A DNA stretch of 64,000 nt from NCBI GenBank assembly GCA_036172665.1, contig CM069870.1, forward strand, positions 61,070,212-61,134,211, read 5' to 3'. Both the position numbers and the translations under genes were made by a program. The DNA comes from Prosopocoilus inquinatus. Lineage: Eukaryota; Arthropoda; Insecta; Coleoptera; Lucanidae. Shown piece by piece: positions 11,032-23,950 of this stretch (its first letter is position 1; each line of letters starts with the position of its first letter). Under the pieces are notes generated by a model, which ran no database searches, was not told the origin of the DNA, and worked only from the letters and a program-made list of their open reading frames with translations.

Positions 11032-12916
11032 AGAAATCAAACAATATTAAATTATAAATTAATGAAGTTATCTAATAAATTTTTAATATTAGCTTATAAA
11101 TATTTATATTCTTTTGGATTTCATTAATTATATTTCTTATCTAAGTTTCATTTTGGTAATATTTTTTTCTAAATTATTTTTTATCATGAGTAGTACGACT
11201 ATACTGAATTATGGTTGAACCCTAAAATATCCATAGAGTCTTCCGCGATGAACTGATGATTTTAGTGTGTTATTTTAGGCGTTCACGAGTAAAAATGGTC
11301 TTTTTTATGATTTTTTTTTGTTAAAAATTGGATAAATTACAGATAAATTATATAAAATCAAGTGATTTTTCGTGAGCCAGAACCCGCGGATTATATACTA
11401 CTTTTAACGATTAATTAGTGTTGTCGGTACCGTTACCGTAACATTACCAATTACAGCTCAAGTGGCGACATCTTGTGTCGGTGTTACCAATTACACTTTT
11501 AACTAATAGCGTTTTCCGCTGGCTGCACCGGTGTGCACTAAGTGTATCTCCATCTCGTTTTATTACATAAAGCTGAACCGAGATGGAAATACACTCAGTG
11601 CGCATTAGTGCAGCCAATGGAAAACGCTATAAAAATGTGATGTTATGTCAAAGTTAGTATATGGGAAGTTGCCTCATCCAATATCGAACGGAGTCGACAT
11701 TTTTCGTATGGGTCTCAGGTCTACGTCACTCGTACAAACTGAAGCTCCATTTAAAATTATCATAAATAGTTGCGTTGTTATGGTAACGGTACCGACTGTG
11801 CATGCGCCGTAGAACGCGACCAATCAAATTTGCCAAAGTCTAGTCTGACGTCACGAGAGACCGCACGGACACCCCCACCGGTGCAACCAGGCATTTGGCA
11901 TTATGCATGTAGATTCAAGCGTGAGACAACTTCTTATATACTAATTTTTATGTTATGTGTCATTACATTTTTGGCTTTTTTTAAAAAATAAAGTTTCAAC
12001 ATTTAATATTACGTATTTTCACTAAATAATTTTATGGTCAAACGAAACCATTTTAGGTTATGAAGTATTTATTTCCTTTTATTAGTATTTGCGTCTTTCT
12101 TAAATAATTAAAAATATTTCTTGACTATTTGTTTCATTGATTTACTTGTATTTTGCAAGTGTGCAACTCGAAATTACATTTATGTTGGTAAAAAAGGTAA
12201 CATACGGTAATAAACGGTAACAAATGAATATTACCTTACCGGTAACATTGGAAATTTACCGTAAGGTAACATTGTAATTTTAGCGACTCACAACACTACT
12301 ATTAATTAAATATTTCTTTATTTAATTGATCGAGATTCGAGACACTTTCAACCAACACTTCCGGCTACAGCATGCCGGCATACAGCATCCGGGACGCTGT
12401 TGGTGATTGGTTGATTAAAAATTTTTAACGTTGACACATTTTGAAATTTTAAGTCAACCAGTCACGAACTTAGATAAAAGATCTATTACGAATAGGATTT
12501 CGAATGCCGCATACTGTGGACGTGGAAAGAAAAATTTCATTCCACACATTTTAGAAAAATTTAGGACATTATCAGAGACTCTCTGACATTATATAAAGAA
12601 CTGAATTTTATTGAGCTGTAGTTGGCTACCATGTGTTACCATGGCAACTTTATAAACAATTGGAATTGTCAATCGTTTCTAACCTATGTATCAATGTGAT
12701 TAATGCATTATTACAACAATTTTCTTTAAAATTCGTAAACAAGTAAGTTGATCTACTAATCTACCTAATTAACTATAACTAATAAGTCTTTTGTATTGAT
12801 TTTACATAAAATTACACGAAATTAAAATTACTATCTATTCTCAATTGTGCCAAAACGTATACCTAATTATAAACTAATTGCATTGCTTCAATAAATACAA
12901 ATTTAAAAATTAAAAA
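11032..12916. other. Intergenic stretch with old repeats
   Basis: No gene is supported. The stretch contains the MITE at 11509-11627. GGTAAC/GTTACC-rich segments near 11425-11460 and 12190-12300 look like the arms of another worn foldback element. The lipase gene, on the minus strand, ends at its right border. Confidence 0.5.
11509..11627. mobile_element. Palindromic MITE (AGCGTTTTCC family), copy 2
   Basis: A 119-bp near-palindrome beginning GCGTTTTCCGCTGGCTGCAC and ending with GGAAAACGC, flanked on both sides by TA. This is the best-preserved copy in the window and fits a TA-targeting (Tc1/mariner-type) MITE. Confidence 0.7.
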
Positions 12917-15900
12917 TTATACGCAGTAAGAAGGCAACATGAGTTGAGAAATGCCAGATATCAAGGGCTTGTCATCTTTAGAGCAGACGGTTACGCTGCA
13001 AAAAAAGAAACGATTTCACACATTAAAATTTGAAACCGAGTACTTCCTACCTTTGGTTAATTTCAAGGGCATCCACTTTTACCACAGCCACATATAATCT
13101 GGGGGTCGTCAGAATCCTCCACGTTAACGGATTTATTAGTAAGCTATTGTATTGCCATTCGACTTCCACGGCTTTTAAATTCTTGATTCCATCAGCGGCA
13201 ATAACAAACTGGTAAGTTGCATTCGGTTCATGGTAACCCCCGCTATTCAGAGCAACTTTGCTTGATCTAGGCCCTGTACCGTCTGTGGTTTCATGCATTA
13301 CAAACCATAATTGACCTATTTCTCCACCGTGGGTAAAACTCTCTTCAGAATTCGATATTTTAACCTTGACTTTAAAATGAGCCTCTAAAAGTTACATGAT
13401 ATTACAGTTTTCCGATGATGAGTAACTCTTGTGACTTACTGCAAAACGGCTTGGAATCCCCGGTCAACAAATACTGGACTAAACTGTCTTTAGGCCTTAT
13501 GATGTGCTTGCTAATGAATTTATCGTACGTTGCTCTGCTTTGAAAACCCATGGGCAAACAGTGCCTTCCATTTTCCCCGCACTTGAAGCAATTGCCCTTT
13601 TTAAAGTCCTGTAAAGATTCTGGTTTTACTACTGGTTTAAACGGTGCAGATATGTAACTTACTTCGAATGATGAACATGATATACTGAGAAATGAGCAAT
13701 CGGTTTTGCTTATGCTTTCAATAAAATATTCGTAGCTGCGTAAGTGATTGCACCCCAAAAACTTTTTCACGCCTAAAATGTATGTAGTAAAATAATTCTG
13801 CAATTTTCTGTTTAATTAATGATATGACATACCTGAAAAGAAGCTTTTTTCCAGAGAAATATACTCGACGACACTCTGCGTGCAACCTGGTTGGTCTGTG
13901 CCCCCATTTGGATAATAATCGATGTGTCCTATCCTTTCAATAATTCCAAAACCACCCCTAATGAAAGCACTCGCATCGGTGTGTATGATGTCAACAAATT
14001 TCGCAGCAGAACGATCCAATCGGACTGGTGGTTTGTTTTTTGCGAAGTGCGGTTCTGCGGGGTCTAACCCCGTAACTCTTCCCATCTCTAGATTAAAAAT
14101 CTGCAGGTAACAACAACAGTAAAATGTGTTTATTAAAGGGTCTAAAGCCATGCTTTACTTTCTTTAGGGTATATCCGACGTAGCCACAACAGTGTGCCCC
14201 TAAAGAATGCCCGATGCAATGAACATGATTAAGGTGGCCGACTTTCCTCCCCAACTCTGAAAGTAGGTGGGCGGTTATGGACCCCACCAGACGTATGTTG
14301 GCCACGGCTTGAGTGTACGGCGGACTCGAACCCCCTTCCCAATTGATCACGATTACAGAACAGTTTTCTTTCGCAAGTAATGTGTTTTTCATATTTTTCA
14401 CCTGAAATGGTTAAATCTTAATGATGTGTATCGTCATTAAAAAAAAATTGTAATACCCATTCTTTATTGCCACTGTCCATAAATCCATGGGATATTACGT
14501 AGAGTGGTAGATAAGGGTCTATTCCGGATGCTTCGATGATGTCGTACTCGTTCAGGTCTATTAATACTGGTTTATCGGGGTGTTGTCTGTTGTAAAATGG
14601 ATAGGTTGGTTCTATCTACAGCAAATTTTGATTATAGAATTAGATATCATCACAATATCATTCACATACATAGGCAAAGAAATATGGCAGAGTCCACTAT
14701 CAAAATAATTTCTGTTCAAAAAACAAATTAAATTTATTTTTAGTATAATGAATCTTAAAGTACATCTGATGTGGGGGCAAAATGATTAAAAAGGTCTAAG
14801 GTTTTCGGTTGATTAAAGCATTAAAGCACCCGATAATCCAAGGATACATTAATTCCAAATAAAAATGAACGTAAAATGCAATTCTCCATGTTGTAGTTAA
14901 ATGTAATTATAATTTGTTTCTATAATAACGACTAAATAAATAATTTAGAATTAAAAAAGTTTTTGTTTTTTTGTAGCAAAATAATGAAGAATGTGGTAAC
15001 ATAAAAAATATTATTTATTCTATAAAAGTTAATTTTTAATGCATATTTAAGTGCATATTTTTGATGATTTTAGTGCATACGTGCATGCATATTTTGAAGT
15101 TTTTTAATGCATAATTATCCTAAGCTTACTCATTATTAGTTCCAAATAAGTTTGTGTAGAAAAAGAAATAATATTTTTGAAATTATAGTCAGGGCCGGAG
15201 AAAGGGTAGTCCTTATGCAAAACAGTTATTGGCGCCCCTCCTTCAAAAAAAGGAAACAAATTGTGATTTTACAGTCAGACAGTGTTGCCAAGTATGCCGA
15301 TTTATCGCCAAAAGGGCCATAAATCGTGGTTACCGTTTGGCTCACTTTTTTTTTACAATGGCGACTGGTGACCAAAATGAGCGAATCAATTTTTATTTGG
15401 CAGTGAGTGACAATTCAAAAATTCGAAGTGTTTTAAATTAATTTTTTTTTAATTTAACTGAATTTAATTTTTAATTTGGGTTGAATAGAAGTAGGTTGGG
15501 TTATGCTGACGTTGAGCTTCATTTTAATTGACTTTTAAGTTTTAACCATTTTCATGTTTTTAATTTTTCTTGCAATTTTTAATTGTGTTAAATAAAGTTA
15601 GAAGTGTTAGATGAAGTTAGGCTCATGTAAGTTGGGCTGAGCTGATCTCGAGGCTTGTTGAACCTAACATTAATCCAACTATGGTTAGATTAGGTTGACA
15701 TTAAATCTTTGTTACTTTAATTTTTTTATTGTTTTTTAATTTTTTATTTTTTTGCTTGGGTTGAACAGAATCTATTTCAGTTGTTAGGTCGACTTTGGTT
15801 AACTTTGACATTGGTCGAACTTCACTGCAATCATTTTTTATTTTCTTGGATGTTTCACTTTTTACTTGAATAGTTAGCTTGAGTTCAGTTGAGCTGGGTT

Positions 15901-18900
15901 GACCTTGAGATTTATTGGGTTTTATTTTAAAGTTTTTTATTTCTAATTTCTTTTTCTTAGTTTTTTACTTAGGTTGAATGGAGTTAGGTTGGGTTCATTT
16001 GGTTTGGGTGGACATTAAATTTTTTGCTTCGGTTAAGTAGACGCCCCTTTGCATCGGCGCCCTCATGTCTTGCTTACCGCCTTTCGCCAGCGCTGATTAT
16101 AGTTCATAATCTTACTGTAAACATGCTCAAAATTTATATACAGGATGCGCTATTGCAAGTAGGCACAAACGATCGTTAAGAAAGTAGTCTAATAATCAAA
16201 TAATGCAGTTTCACTGTCTGTCATTACAGTTTGCCGATTAGATGTTGTCATCCAATATGTATCATTTATTCTAATAGCTAAATACATAATTTTAAACAAC
16301 GCTGACTTTATGCTGATGATATAGAATGTGTGCCTATTTTGAGTAGCCAGAGACTTACCTGGAAAACCCAGAACATTGGAGAAAGTCGGGGAATTGAGAA
16401 CAGGTTCACAATGTCTGGGAAAAGTCAGGGAATCTGTCTCTTTTAATACGAAAGGCAATGAAAGCGATCGCAGAACTGGAAATTTGATTTAATATTTTGT
16501 ACAATATTTTTTATTTTGTTAAGCTTTCCCATTAATAATTATCTTGTAGAATTTTATTATTTATTTTATTTATTATTTTTAACGTTTCGTTTTAACGACT
16601 TTTCTTAAATTAGTCACTTCTGTACATTTACTAAAAGACAAATTTGTTTTCTGAAATCAGAATTGACAACCTTCTAATCATGAAAAAAAAAAGAAATAGG
16701 AGAATTATATAATCTCAGTAAATCAGGAGCAAGTTTGTTATATTTTTAATTAAAAGAAATATCGTTAGAGTTTCACTATACAGGGTTAGTTAAAAGTATG
16801 GAGACGACGACTTATTGTCGTTAATATTCATTTTAGGAAATTATGTTCAATACAAAAGTTTGTTATGAAATTATTATCTACATTTGAGGATACTTGAATT
16901 TTTTTTTCTTCAATTGTTTTTATGTTTATGAATATTAACGACAATAAGTCGCCCTCTCCATACTTTTATCTAACCCTGTATACTATTCACAAACGACTAC
17001 GTTCATTGAGTTGCCTATGCTAAGGCTTCTTCTTTTTTGAAGATGTTTAATTTATTCTTTCTTTAAAAAAGGTTTGTTATTAAAATTAACTTTTAAAGGC
17101 AATTTAATAATTTAATTACGTAATTAATTAATTTTTAAAGGCAATTTAATAATTTAATTACGTAATTAATTAATTTTTAAAGGCAATTGAATAATTTTCT
17201 CCATAATGCAGGTGAAATTAAAAATTAGAAGAATAGATTGTAATAGTAGATAATAATTTTTTTGTGCGTTTATTATTTCTTTTCTGAAATCAGGAAAAGT
17301 TGTAAAATTGTTTAAACGTTTACGGGTTGCGTTCTCTCAGCTTTCAGTCAATTAATTAGGGTTGCCATTCGTCGGGATTTCCCCGGACATCCAGATTTTT
17401 CCGGCAGTCCGGGCAGGTGTTGATAACTGGTCCGGATTTTCGCTAGGTTCCAAACTCAAAAATTGACTCATAAGTCAAAATCTGCCCGCGCAATCGAAAT
17501 TTACAGGAGGTGTGCAGTAGGTTATCACTATTTAAATGGTCAGAAGAATTCTATGAAAAAGTTAGGATTACCAATAAAAAATAATAAGGAAATGTGTCTT
17601 CTTGAAATTAAAACTTTAAAGGTTCCAGCATTTGCAAAGAGAAAACATAAAATATACAAAATATGAGCTTGGTGCCTGGCTTATGACCACTTTGTGTGTA
17701 AAAGGTAAAAATAAATACATCTTCTTAGAAGTGATTTTTTAAATATCTTTCTCGTCCGGAGCTTTGTACTGGTTTTTAAATTTTATAGATGGCAACCCTA
17801 AATTAATCGTGATGGTTCATCAAGATGATCAAAAAAAATATGTTTTGCACCTTCAGTGCAGGCAATCATACGATCTGTTGAGTTCATTGGGTTGCCTATA
17901 CTAAGATTTCTCGTTGAAAAAATCTAATTTACGTTTTTTCTTTAGAAAACAAACTGGCAGGTTATTAAAATTAATTGTTTATAATTTGTAAAGGTGATTG
18001 AATAACTTTCTCCACTAATTTACGAGAAAATTATTAATTTTTCGACGCTTATTATTCCTGTGAAGAAATGGAAAACATAAAATTCAGGACAATTGCTTAA
18101 ACGCTGTCAATTGTGTCGGTTTTTTTGACAAGAAAATCGGGAGAAGCCTGTAAAAATCAGCGAATGTTATAATGAAATTGAAATGGGTACCATGGGCGTA
18201 GCCAAGTATAGGCATTTGCCTGGGGTTGATAAGAAAATCAACCCCTGTTGTAAAATTTGTAATAACTCTTTTTTTCATTTAGAAAAATTTTACTATAGAG
18301 GCAACTCACTTTTCAAATGTTTAAAAAATAATTATGCTTTTCTTAAACCAATATATCTGTACTTGCAGTGTTGTTAAGTATCTAGATGCAAGTATCTAGA
18401 TACAGTATCTAAATACTTTTTGAGTAGTCTAGATACATATCTCAGATACTACTAAAGGTAACTGTAGCTGCATCTAGATACAATTACAGTGTATCTATTC
18501 ATTTGAGATACTAAGATACATTTTAGATACATTTTGAACTTCCATAAAAACAGCAGACCTTGGCGGAAATGCAACCTCGGATTTTACATCTCTTTCTTTT
18601 GATTTTCCTCTCTTGTTAATTATGTTTTCGAGTTTGTCAAATGACTGTTCTATTTAAAATGCGATTTGATAGTTCAGACTTGAACTTGAATGTTATTTTA
18701 AAAATTGGGAAAGATAATTGACAAAAGGAGAAAATTAAAAGGAAAAGACTGTATTGTTGATTTTATCAACTTTCCTTGATTATGGGAACGCTCTCTTAGC
18801 TACAACAAGGTTGCAACTAAGGATCCTAGATTCATTTGACATTTAACTTGTCTGATACGGAAGTAGAGTCATTTCTGTTGAAAACTTTATATTTTACGTT

Positions 18901-20586
18901 GACTTGACCTCTTCTCATACAAAACCAGGTAATTACTAATCAGCTTATTGATCAACTTAATTACAAAGATAAATTTTCTATTTAAAAAGACATACTGCTG
19001 AAAAAAATGGTAAAAATTATCACAGATTTTAGTGTGTACGTTATTCACATATTCATACGAAAACTTCATCAATTTTCACAAAAAAAAGTCGATTTGGATT
19101 GCAAATAATACCGTACCTCCACTACTGCATAGGTTATTGAATTTTACACTTGCAAGTATCTTGATAAACTGCAGATATTTTTTTTGTATCTGTATCTGTA
19201 TCTAGATATTTTCCGGAAAAAGTATCTGTATCTTCATCTAGATAGATATTTGTGAAAGTATCTGCATCTGTACCTAGATACTATTAGAAATGTATCTTTA
19301 ACAACATTGTGTACTTGCTACTAGGCATGTAATAATTATTGATTGTTTTAATATTTTTAATATATGCCCGGGTTTAAAAGAAAAGGTTTGGTTACGCCTA
19401 TGATGGGTATCCTGGTAACTCACCCGGTATATTAAAAAGATAATTGAAGACTGACCGTATGTGAAATGAAATATCAAAGTGTACCTACAAGTATTATTTC
19501 ATTTTATAATAAATCAGCAGGTAAGAAATCTTTGATCACGTGAAGTTTGTTTTTGTTTAAGAGACAGAAAAAAAAGTAGTCCGTAAAATTCCCTTGAAAT
19601 GAATTTTTTAAATAATTTTTTTTTTAAGTGTTGAAGGTAAAATCTAAATTAGAGATTAATAAATCTAATGTTATAAAGACGATTAAAAAAATAGATATTA
19701 TTTAAAGAAATTCATTGCCTGACAACAAAATTAGTAAAATTTTTGGTTTGGGTTAAAATAAGCCATAAATGTTTATTTTTGGTGATCAATTAATTAATAG
19801 CTTGCAGAAGTAAATATTTTTCACAAAATGACGAATACTGAGATAATTTTAAAACTTAGTCTTCACCAGACAGGATCTTCTTAAACTCCGATAATGACGC
19901 AAATCCACCAATAAAAACAAGAAACGTCACCTTGTTATTGCATATTTAATTGTATAAATATTTTTCTTTCGCTGCCGGAAACGATAAAAATGCGGGCCAA
20001 CAGATTAAGAAGAAAGAACCTTCAAGAAAAACGCACCTACTTACCCGTTACGTAATTTACCGTGTGAAAAAAGTGCTTACTTTTGCGAGTTCTTGGGGAA
20101 AAACAGAGACCGGTCTGTGTTCCGACGTCCACGGTGGAGATAATTGAAAGCAACCGTAACTTCCGTAACACCTGGTATCGTTTTGCATCTCTGCTAAAAA
20201 AGAGGAAAAAAAATCACACTCCTCGTTGAAACTTCATTAAAGATGTTATGCTCACTCACCTACACCGATTTCTAGAAAGTAATTGTTGTAGGAAGACATC
20301 GGAGTCTCCCTGTTTACGTATTGGTTCGCAACTAGCATCATCGTTTGCAAAAATACAGATCTGTTAGCTGCCGCCATAATTTCGGTTGTCGCAAAAATGT
20401 TGGTGTTGTCTTTCGTTTTAACTCGCCGGACGTATCTCGAGGAGAATGGGGAGGCTGATGTGATGAAATTATTTATCAAAGTCCATAGGTCACATTCACA
20501 CAAGTACGTATTTACATGATCGGATAAGAGCGCAAGAAAAATGCGAACTTCGTACGAAATATCTTTTCGAAAGATCCGCGTATCAA
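12917..20586 (-). CDS. Pancreatic-type triglyceride lipase / phospholipase A1 family protein with PLAT-like C-terminus (5' end not found)
   Basis: Eight exons join in one frame: 20586-20260, 20193-20081, 14615-14457, 14401-14159, 14100-13833, 13772-13440, 13384-13051 and 12995-12917 (617 codons plus stop). The order matches animal pancreatic lipases: CYGSYGCFQLSPPW near the mature N-terminus, an oxyanion-side ISHGF, nucleophile GHSLGAH, aspartate GLDPAEP, and catalytic histidine in GCNHLRSY. The triad is complete, so it is probably an active extracellular ester-lipid hydrolase. A beta-rich C-terminus (exons 13384-13051 and 12995-12917) occupies the PLAT position. About 110 residues precede the CYG motif, more than vertebrate lipases have; this part carries no clear start, so signal-peptide exon(s) must lie upstream of 20586, and that acceptor is uncertain. 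The 5.5-kb intron 20080-14616 holds hAT and mariner-type elements. Confidence 0.88.
15190..16095. mobile_element. Non-autonomous hAT element (CAGGGCCGG ends), copy 1
   Basis: It starts CAGGGCCGGAG and ends CGCCAGCGCTG, with a perfect 8-bp target duplication ATTATAGT on both sides (15182-15189 and 16096-16103). The interior is a degenerate run of GGTTGGGTTGA-like and TTTTTAATTTT-like words with no ORF. It sits in the big lipase intron. A related, less complete copy is at about 45990-46822. Confidence 0.8.
16781..16978. mobile_element. Mariner-type MITE with long inverted ends
   Basis: A 198-bp element starting CAGGGTTAGTTAAAAGTATG and ending in its near-perfect inverse (CATACTTTTATCTAACCCTG), flanked by TA. 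The inverted arms run on through GACTTATTGTCGTTAATATT. No coding capacity; it lies in the lipase intron. Confidence 0.75.
17088..17190. repeat. Short tandem repeat of about 42 bp
   Basis: About 2.3 units of TTTTAAAGGCAATTTAATAA followed by an AT-rich remainder containing TTACGTAATTAATTAA. The units are nearly identical. Confidence 0.7.
17356..17801. mobile_element. DNA transposon remnant with TTAGGGTTGCCAT inverted ends
   Basis: A ~446-bp segment bounded by TTAGGGTTGCCAT and its exact inverse ATGGCAACCCTAA, with ATTAA on both outer sides. Inside near the left end are CCGGAC/GTCCGG-like words typical of worn hAT-type elements. A ~67-codon ORF inside resembles nothing I know. It lies in the lipase intron. 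Confidence 0.55.
18366..19309 (+). mobile_element. Non-autonomous hAT element, TATCTAGATAC family, copy A
   Basis: The ends are CAGTGTTGTTAA and TTAACAACATTG, with a perfect 8-bp target duplication TGTACTTG at 18358-18365 and 19310-19317. Both subterminal regions are arrays of TATCTAGATAC-like words in inverted orientation, the arrangement expected of hAT transposase-binding sites. The ~944-bp interior encodes no transposase. Copies B and C are at 49269-50207 (inverted) and 62785-63673. Confidence 0.88.
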
Positions 20587-22922
20587 CTAATAAAAAAAAA
20601 TTGAAAAACAATTTTTTCTCCAGGAAAAAAAAGAAGAAATCAGATTCGTGTTTTAATTAATATACTTTAGTGCTTTCCAATTTGTGGTTTTGAATTTTTA
20701 GTGAATTATTTAAAGTTCAAAAGTCCCCAACTTTTTATTTCGTTTTAATTTATCCAACCGAATCTTGTCATGCGTTTTAATCTTTTTATCACGTTTTGAA
20801 CATGTTGCAGCTTGAAATGTAAAAATGATTTTTCGACTTCTTTATCAAAAACTTTTATTTGATTGTCAAAAACGATTATTGTTATTATTTTTTTTCTTTA
20901 ATATTGCTTATTTGTCAAAATCAAACGCTTAAGTAGTGAAAGTGATTCTTCCGTTTAAACTTTTTAAAATTTTTGTTGTACCTAGATTTTGTTGTCCTTG
21001 TTGCATTAAATTGCTACGTGCGTTGACATTTTAGTTGAGTTAAGGATGAGTATATCTGAATCGATCGGGCAGGTTGTAAAATCAGTTTAAAAGTTCACAA
21101 AAACAACGATCAAGAAATTTAGTAATTCCAAGGAATTACTAAACTTGTCAGTTGTCAGTGACCGACCTACGCCTAGGACCAATGAATACTTTGCATTCAT
21201 TGCCTGCGCAAGACGAGGATCAATGAATGATATTCATTCATTGTTCGAGTATATTGTGGCCATGGTAACGCACAAAACGTCCGAAGTACAGGTTTTTTTT
21301 ATATTTTACACCCTATCTAGAGGGTTTATTTTAGGACCTAGAGAATAATTTTAAATGCAAAAGTTATAGGATTTTATGCCTATTATCTTTCAGAGTTATC
21401 AGAAGAAACAAAAGCGCAAGGCAAATTGGAAAAAAAATATAATTTTTGTTTTGTAAATGGAACGCCCTATATATTCTTTGCTAAGATAAAAGATGATATT
21501 TTCCTGATTTCAAAAATATATAACATGTTGCCATTTGGAGGGGTCGTTCCTGATAAATTAAGTTTAAAATATCAGCCTAATGACGATTAAAAAATCAAGA
21601 CGGCCTGGAACGGTGCTTACTGAAGTTCTAAATGGCTGCTTTAGTTAGCAAAAAGAAACAATAGAAATTCAAATACTGAAAACCCTAGGCAGTGGATTAA
21701 TAATAAAAAAAACAACATGTAGTATTTTAAACATTAATTTGTTGATATTCTAACCTCAAATACTTCACAAATGGCTCTTCTAAATATCACCACTTTATAT
21801 ATTTTTGAAATCAGAAAAATAAGATCTTTCATCTTAGTAAACAATATTACATATTAAAAATCGAATTAAATAGAGTCACATCGAATGTAATTAAACAAAT
21901 GGAAAACAAAGAAAAGTTGACAAATTAACAATTAAAAACTTAAGCAAATTAAATGAAATCGAATAAAAGAAAACACAAAAACAAAAGACACGCCCAATGT
22001 AATCAAACAAATGACAAACATAAATAAACAAACAAATTGATAGTTAAAAATGAAAGCAAATTAAATGAAATCGAATAAAAGAAAAGACAAAAGTCGATCA
22101 ATCGAATATATTAAAAATTGAATTAAATAAAGTCATATTGAATGTAATCAAACAAACATAAAAACAGAAACAAAAGTTGACAAATTAAGAGTTAGAAATG
22201 AAAGCAAATTAAATGAAATCGTTTAAAAGAAAAACAAAAACAAAAGTCACGTCTAATGTAATTAAACAAATGAAAAACAGACACAAAAGGCGACAAACCG
22301 ACAGTTATAAATGAAATCGAAGAACAAAAATAACAAAAGTCGATCAATCGATTACATTAAAACTTGAATTAAATAAAATCACATCGAATGCAATTAAACA
22401 ATTGAAAATCACAAATAAAAGATGACAAATTAATAGTAAAAAATGAAAGCAAATTAAATGAAATCGACTAAACAAAAACAAAAGTATTAAAAATTGATAA
22501 TATAGTCTTCTGAGCTGTTTGCCATTACTTAACTATGTTGATATTGATGAAAAGTCTTTATTTACTTTAAAAGTAAATAATTTTTTAGAAGACTTTTCAT
22601 CAATATCAAAGTAAATAAATTGTCAGAAGACTTTTCGTCAATATCAACATTATTAAAAATTGAATTAAATAAATTCAAATAAGGAATTTAAAAAGTTACA
22701 AAAATTACAAATGGTGTAATTCAATCTGGCAACACTGAGTAGAACTCTTTTACATAAATTAATACATCGATTATTGTTTAATTTCAACCTTAAAAAGAAC
22801 AAAAACTGAAAATATTTTTTTTATAAAATATGTAAAAGAAACGGTCGCTACTTTACTGTATTTTCTGCTTTCTTGAATTAGGCGCAGACGTTTCCCACTA
22901 AAAATGAAACATACAGTATTTA
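20587..22922. other. Stretch upstream of the lipase exons with repeats only
   Basis: I could not find the missing lipase start exon here. The stretch holds a foldback at roughly 21280-21850, whose arms share a GATATTTTCCTGATTTCAAA-like sequence and its inverse. It also holds a degenerate A-rich tandem array (21876-22490, units of roughly 110-150 bp with AAGCAAATTAAATGAAATCG) and a hairpin cluster at 22530-22655. It ends near 22740 in AATCTGGCAACACTG, the same terminus as the hAT-like family at 3084 and 26730. Confidence 0.5.
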
Positions 22923-22964
22923 AATAAATAGTGAGAAAACCCCTCGACCACATTAATTCACTGA

Positions 22965-23007
22965 AAGCGAATACGTATTTCGGTAACGAAGTTACCATCT
23001 TCAGCGC
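22965..23007 (-). ncRNA. Hammerhead-ribozyme-like motif in Penelope element (left arm)
   Basis: The mirror copy of the right-arm motif, read on the minus strand: GCG at 23007, CTGAAGA at 23004-22998, the same stem II hairpin, GAAA, and the ATACGTAT palindrome before CGC. All core positions are the same as in the right arm. Confidence 0.7.
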
Positions 23008-23124
23008 TAAACTGATATTAAACTTTAAAACAACAAATAAACTAAACTAGACTAGCCGCACTCCCCCCCTCACTTTCTTTGTACCGTATTATTCATGCAA
23101 AGCAAACCGGGATTCTTCGAAAAT

Positions 23125-23472
23125 CTAAAGGTCGAAGAGGCAAGAAGCGGTCGGCCCGGACTTCTCAAAATTCATTAATCTATTCCTATTTTTGTGAATC
23201 TCCAAGCTTTCGAAAGAATCTAGGTTTGTTTTGTTATTAATTTGTTTGATTAAATCTATTTTATTTACCGAATGATTGTTTTCAAGCATGTGTAAGGCAA
23301 CACTGGATTTATCAAAGCGTTTGTATTTTAAATGAGCCAAGTGTTCTTTGAATCTAATTTTTAAGGATCTTTTTGTTTGCCCCACATAAATTTGATCACA
23401 ATTTTTACAACTAATTTTATATATACCTGATTTATCCTCCGAATCTACTTTATCTTTTGGATTTCCCAGCAA
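23125..23472 (-). pseudogene. GIY-YIG endonuclease domain of Penelope-like element (left arm)
   Basis: A 115-codon ORF, identical in protein sequence to that at 23486-23833, is the C-terminal endonuclease of a Penelope-like polyprotein. It shows SGIYKISC, a CKNC pair, IYVGQTKRS and an Arg/Glu-His stretch (RFKEHLAHLK). In these elements the domain nicks target DNA for target-primed reverse transcription. The upstream reverse transcriptase is missing, so this is a truncated fragment, though the domain has no stop. Confidence 0.85.
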
Positions 23473-23485
23473 CGATTTTAAGCTG

Positions 23486-23833
23486 TTGCTGGGAAATCCA
23501 AAAGATAAAGTAGATTCGGAGGATAAATCAGGTATATATAAAATTAGTTGTAAAAATTGTGATCAAATTTATGTGGGGCAAACAAAAAGATCCTTAAAAA
23601 TTAGATTCAAAGAACACTTGGCTCATTTAAAATACAAACGCTTTGATAAATCCAGTGTTGCCTTACACATGCTTGAAAACAATCATTCGGTAAATAAAAT
23701 AGATTTAATCAAACAAATTAATAACAAAACAAACCTAGATTCTTTCGAAAGCTTGGAGATTCACAAAAATAGGAATAGATTAATGAATTTTGAGAAGTCC
23801 GGGCCGACCGCTTCTTGCCTCTTCGACCTTTAG
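23486..23833 (+). pseudogene. GIY-YIG endonuclease domain of Penelope-like element (right arm)
   Basis: Mirror image of the left-arm ORF: the same 115 residues on the opposite strand, with GIY...YVG, the CKNC pair, conserved Arg in KIRFKEH and a C-terminus ending before the 3' region with the ribozyme-like motif. The N-terminus is cut at the centre of the palindrome, so the reverse transcriptase part is absent. Confidence 0.85.
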
Positions 23834-23950
23834 ATTTTCCAAGAATCCCGGTTTGCTTTGCATGAATAATACGGTACAAAGAAAGTGAGGGGGGGAGTGC
23901 GGCTAGTCTAGTTTAGTTTATTTGTTGTTTTAAAGTTTAATATCAGTTTA

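Noticed and set aside
18887..19072. ~60-codon ORF shared by two hAT copies (also 49505-49687)
   Set aside because: Similarity follows from the two DNA copies being homologous; the ORF is AT-rich, short, absent in intact form from copy C and has no known domain.
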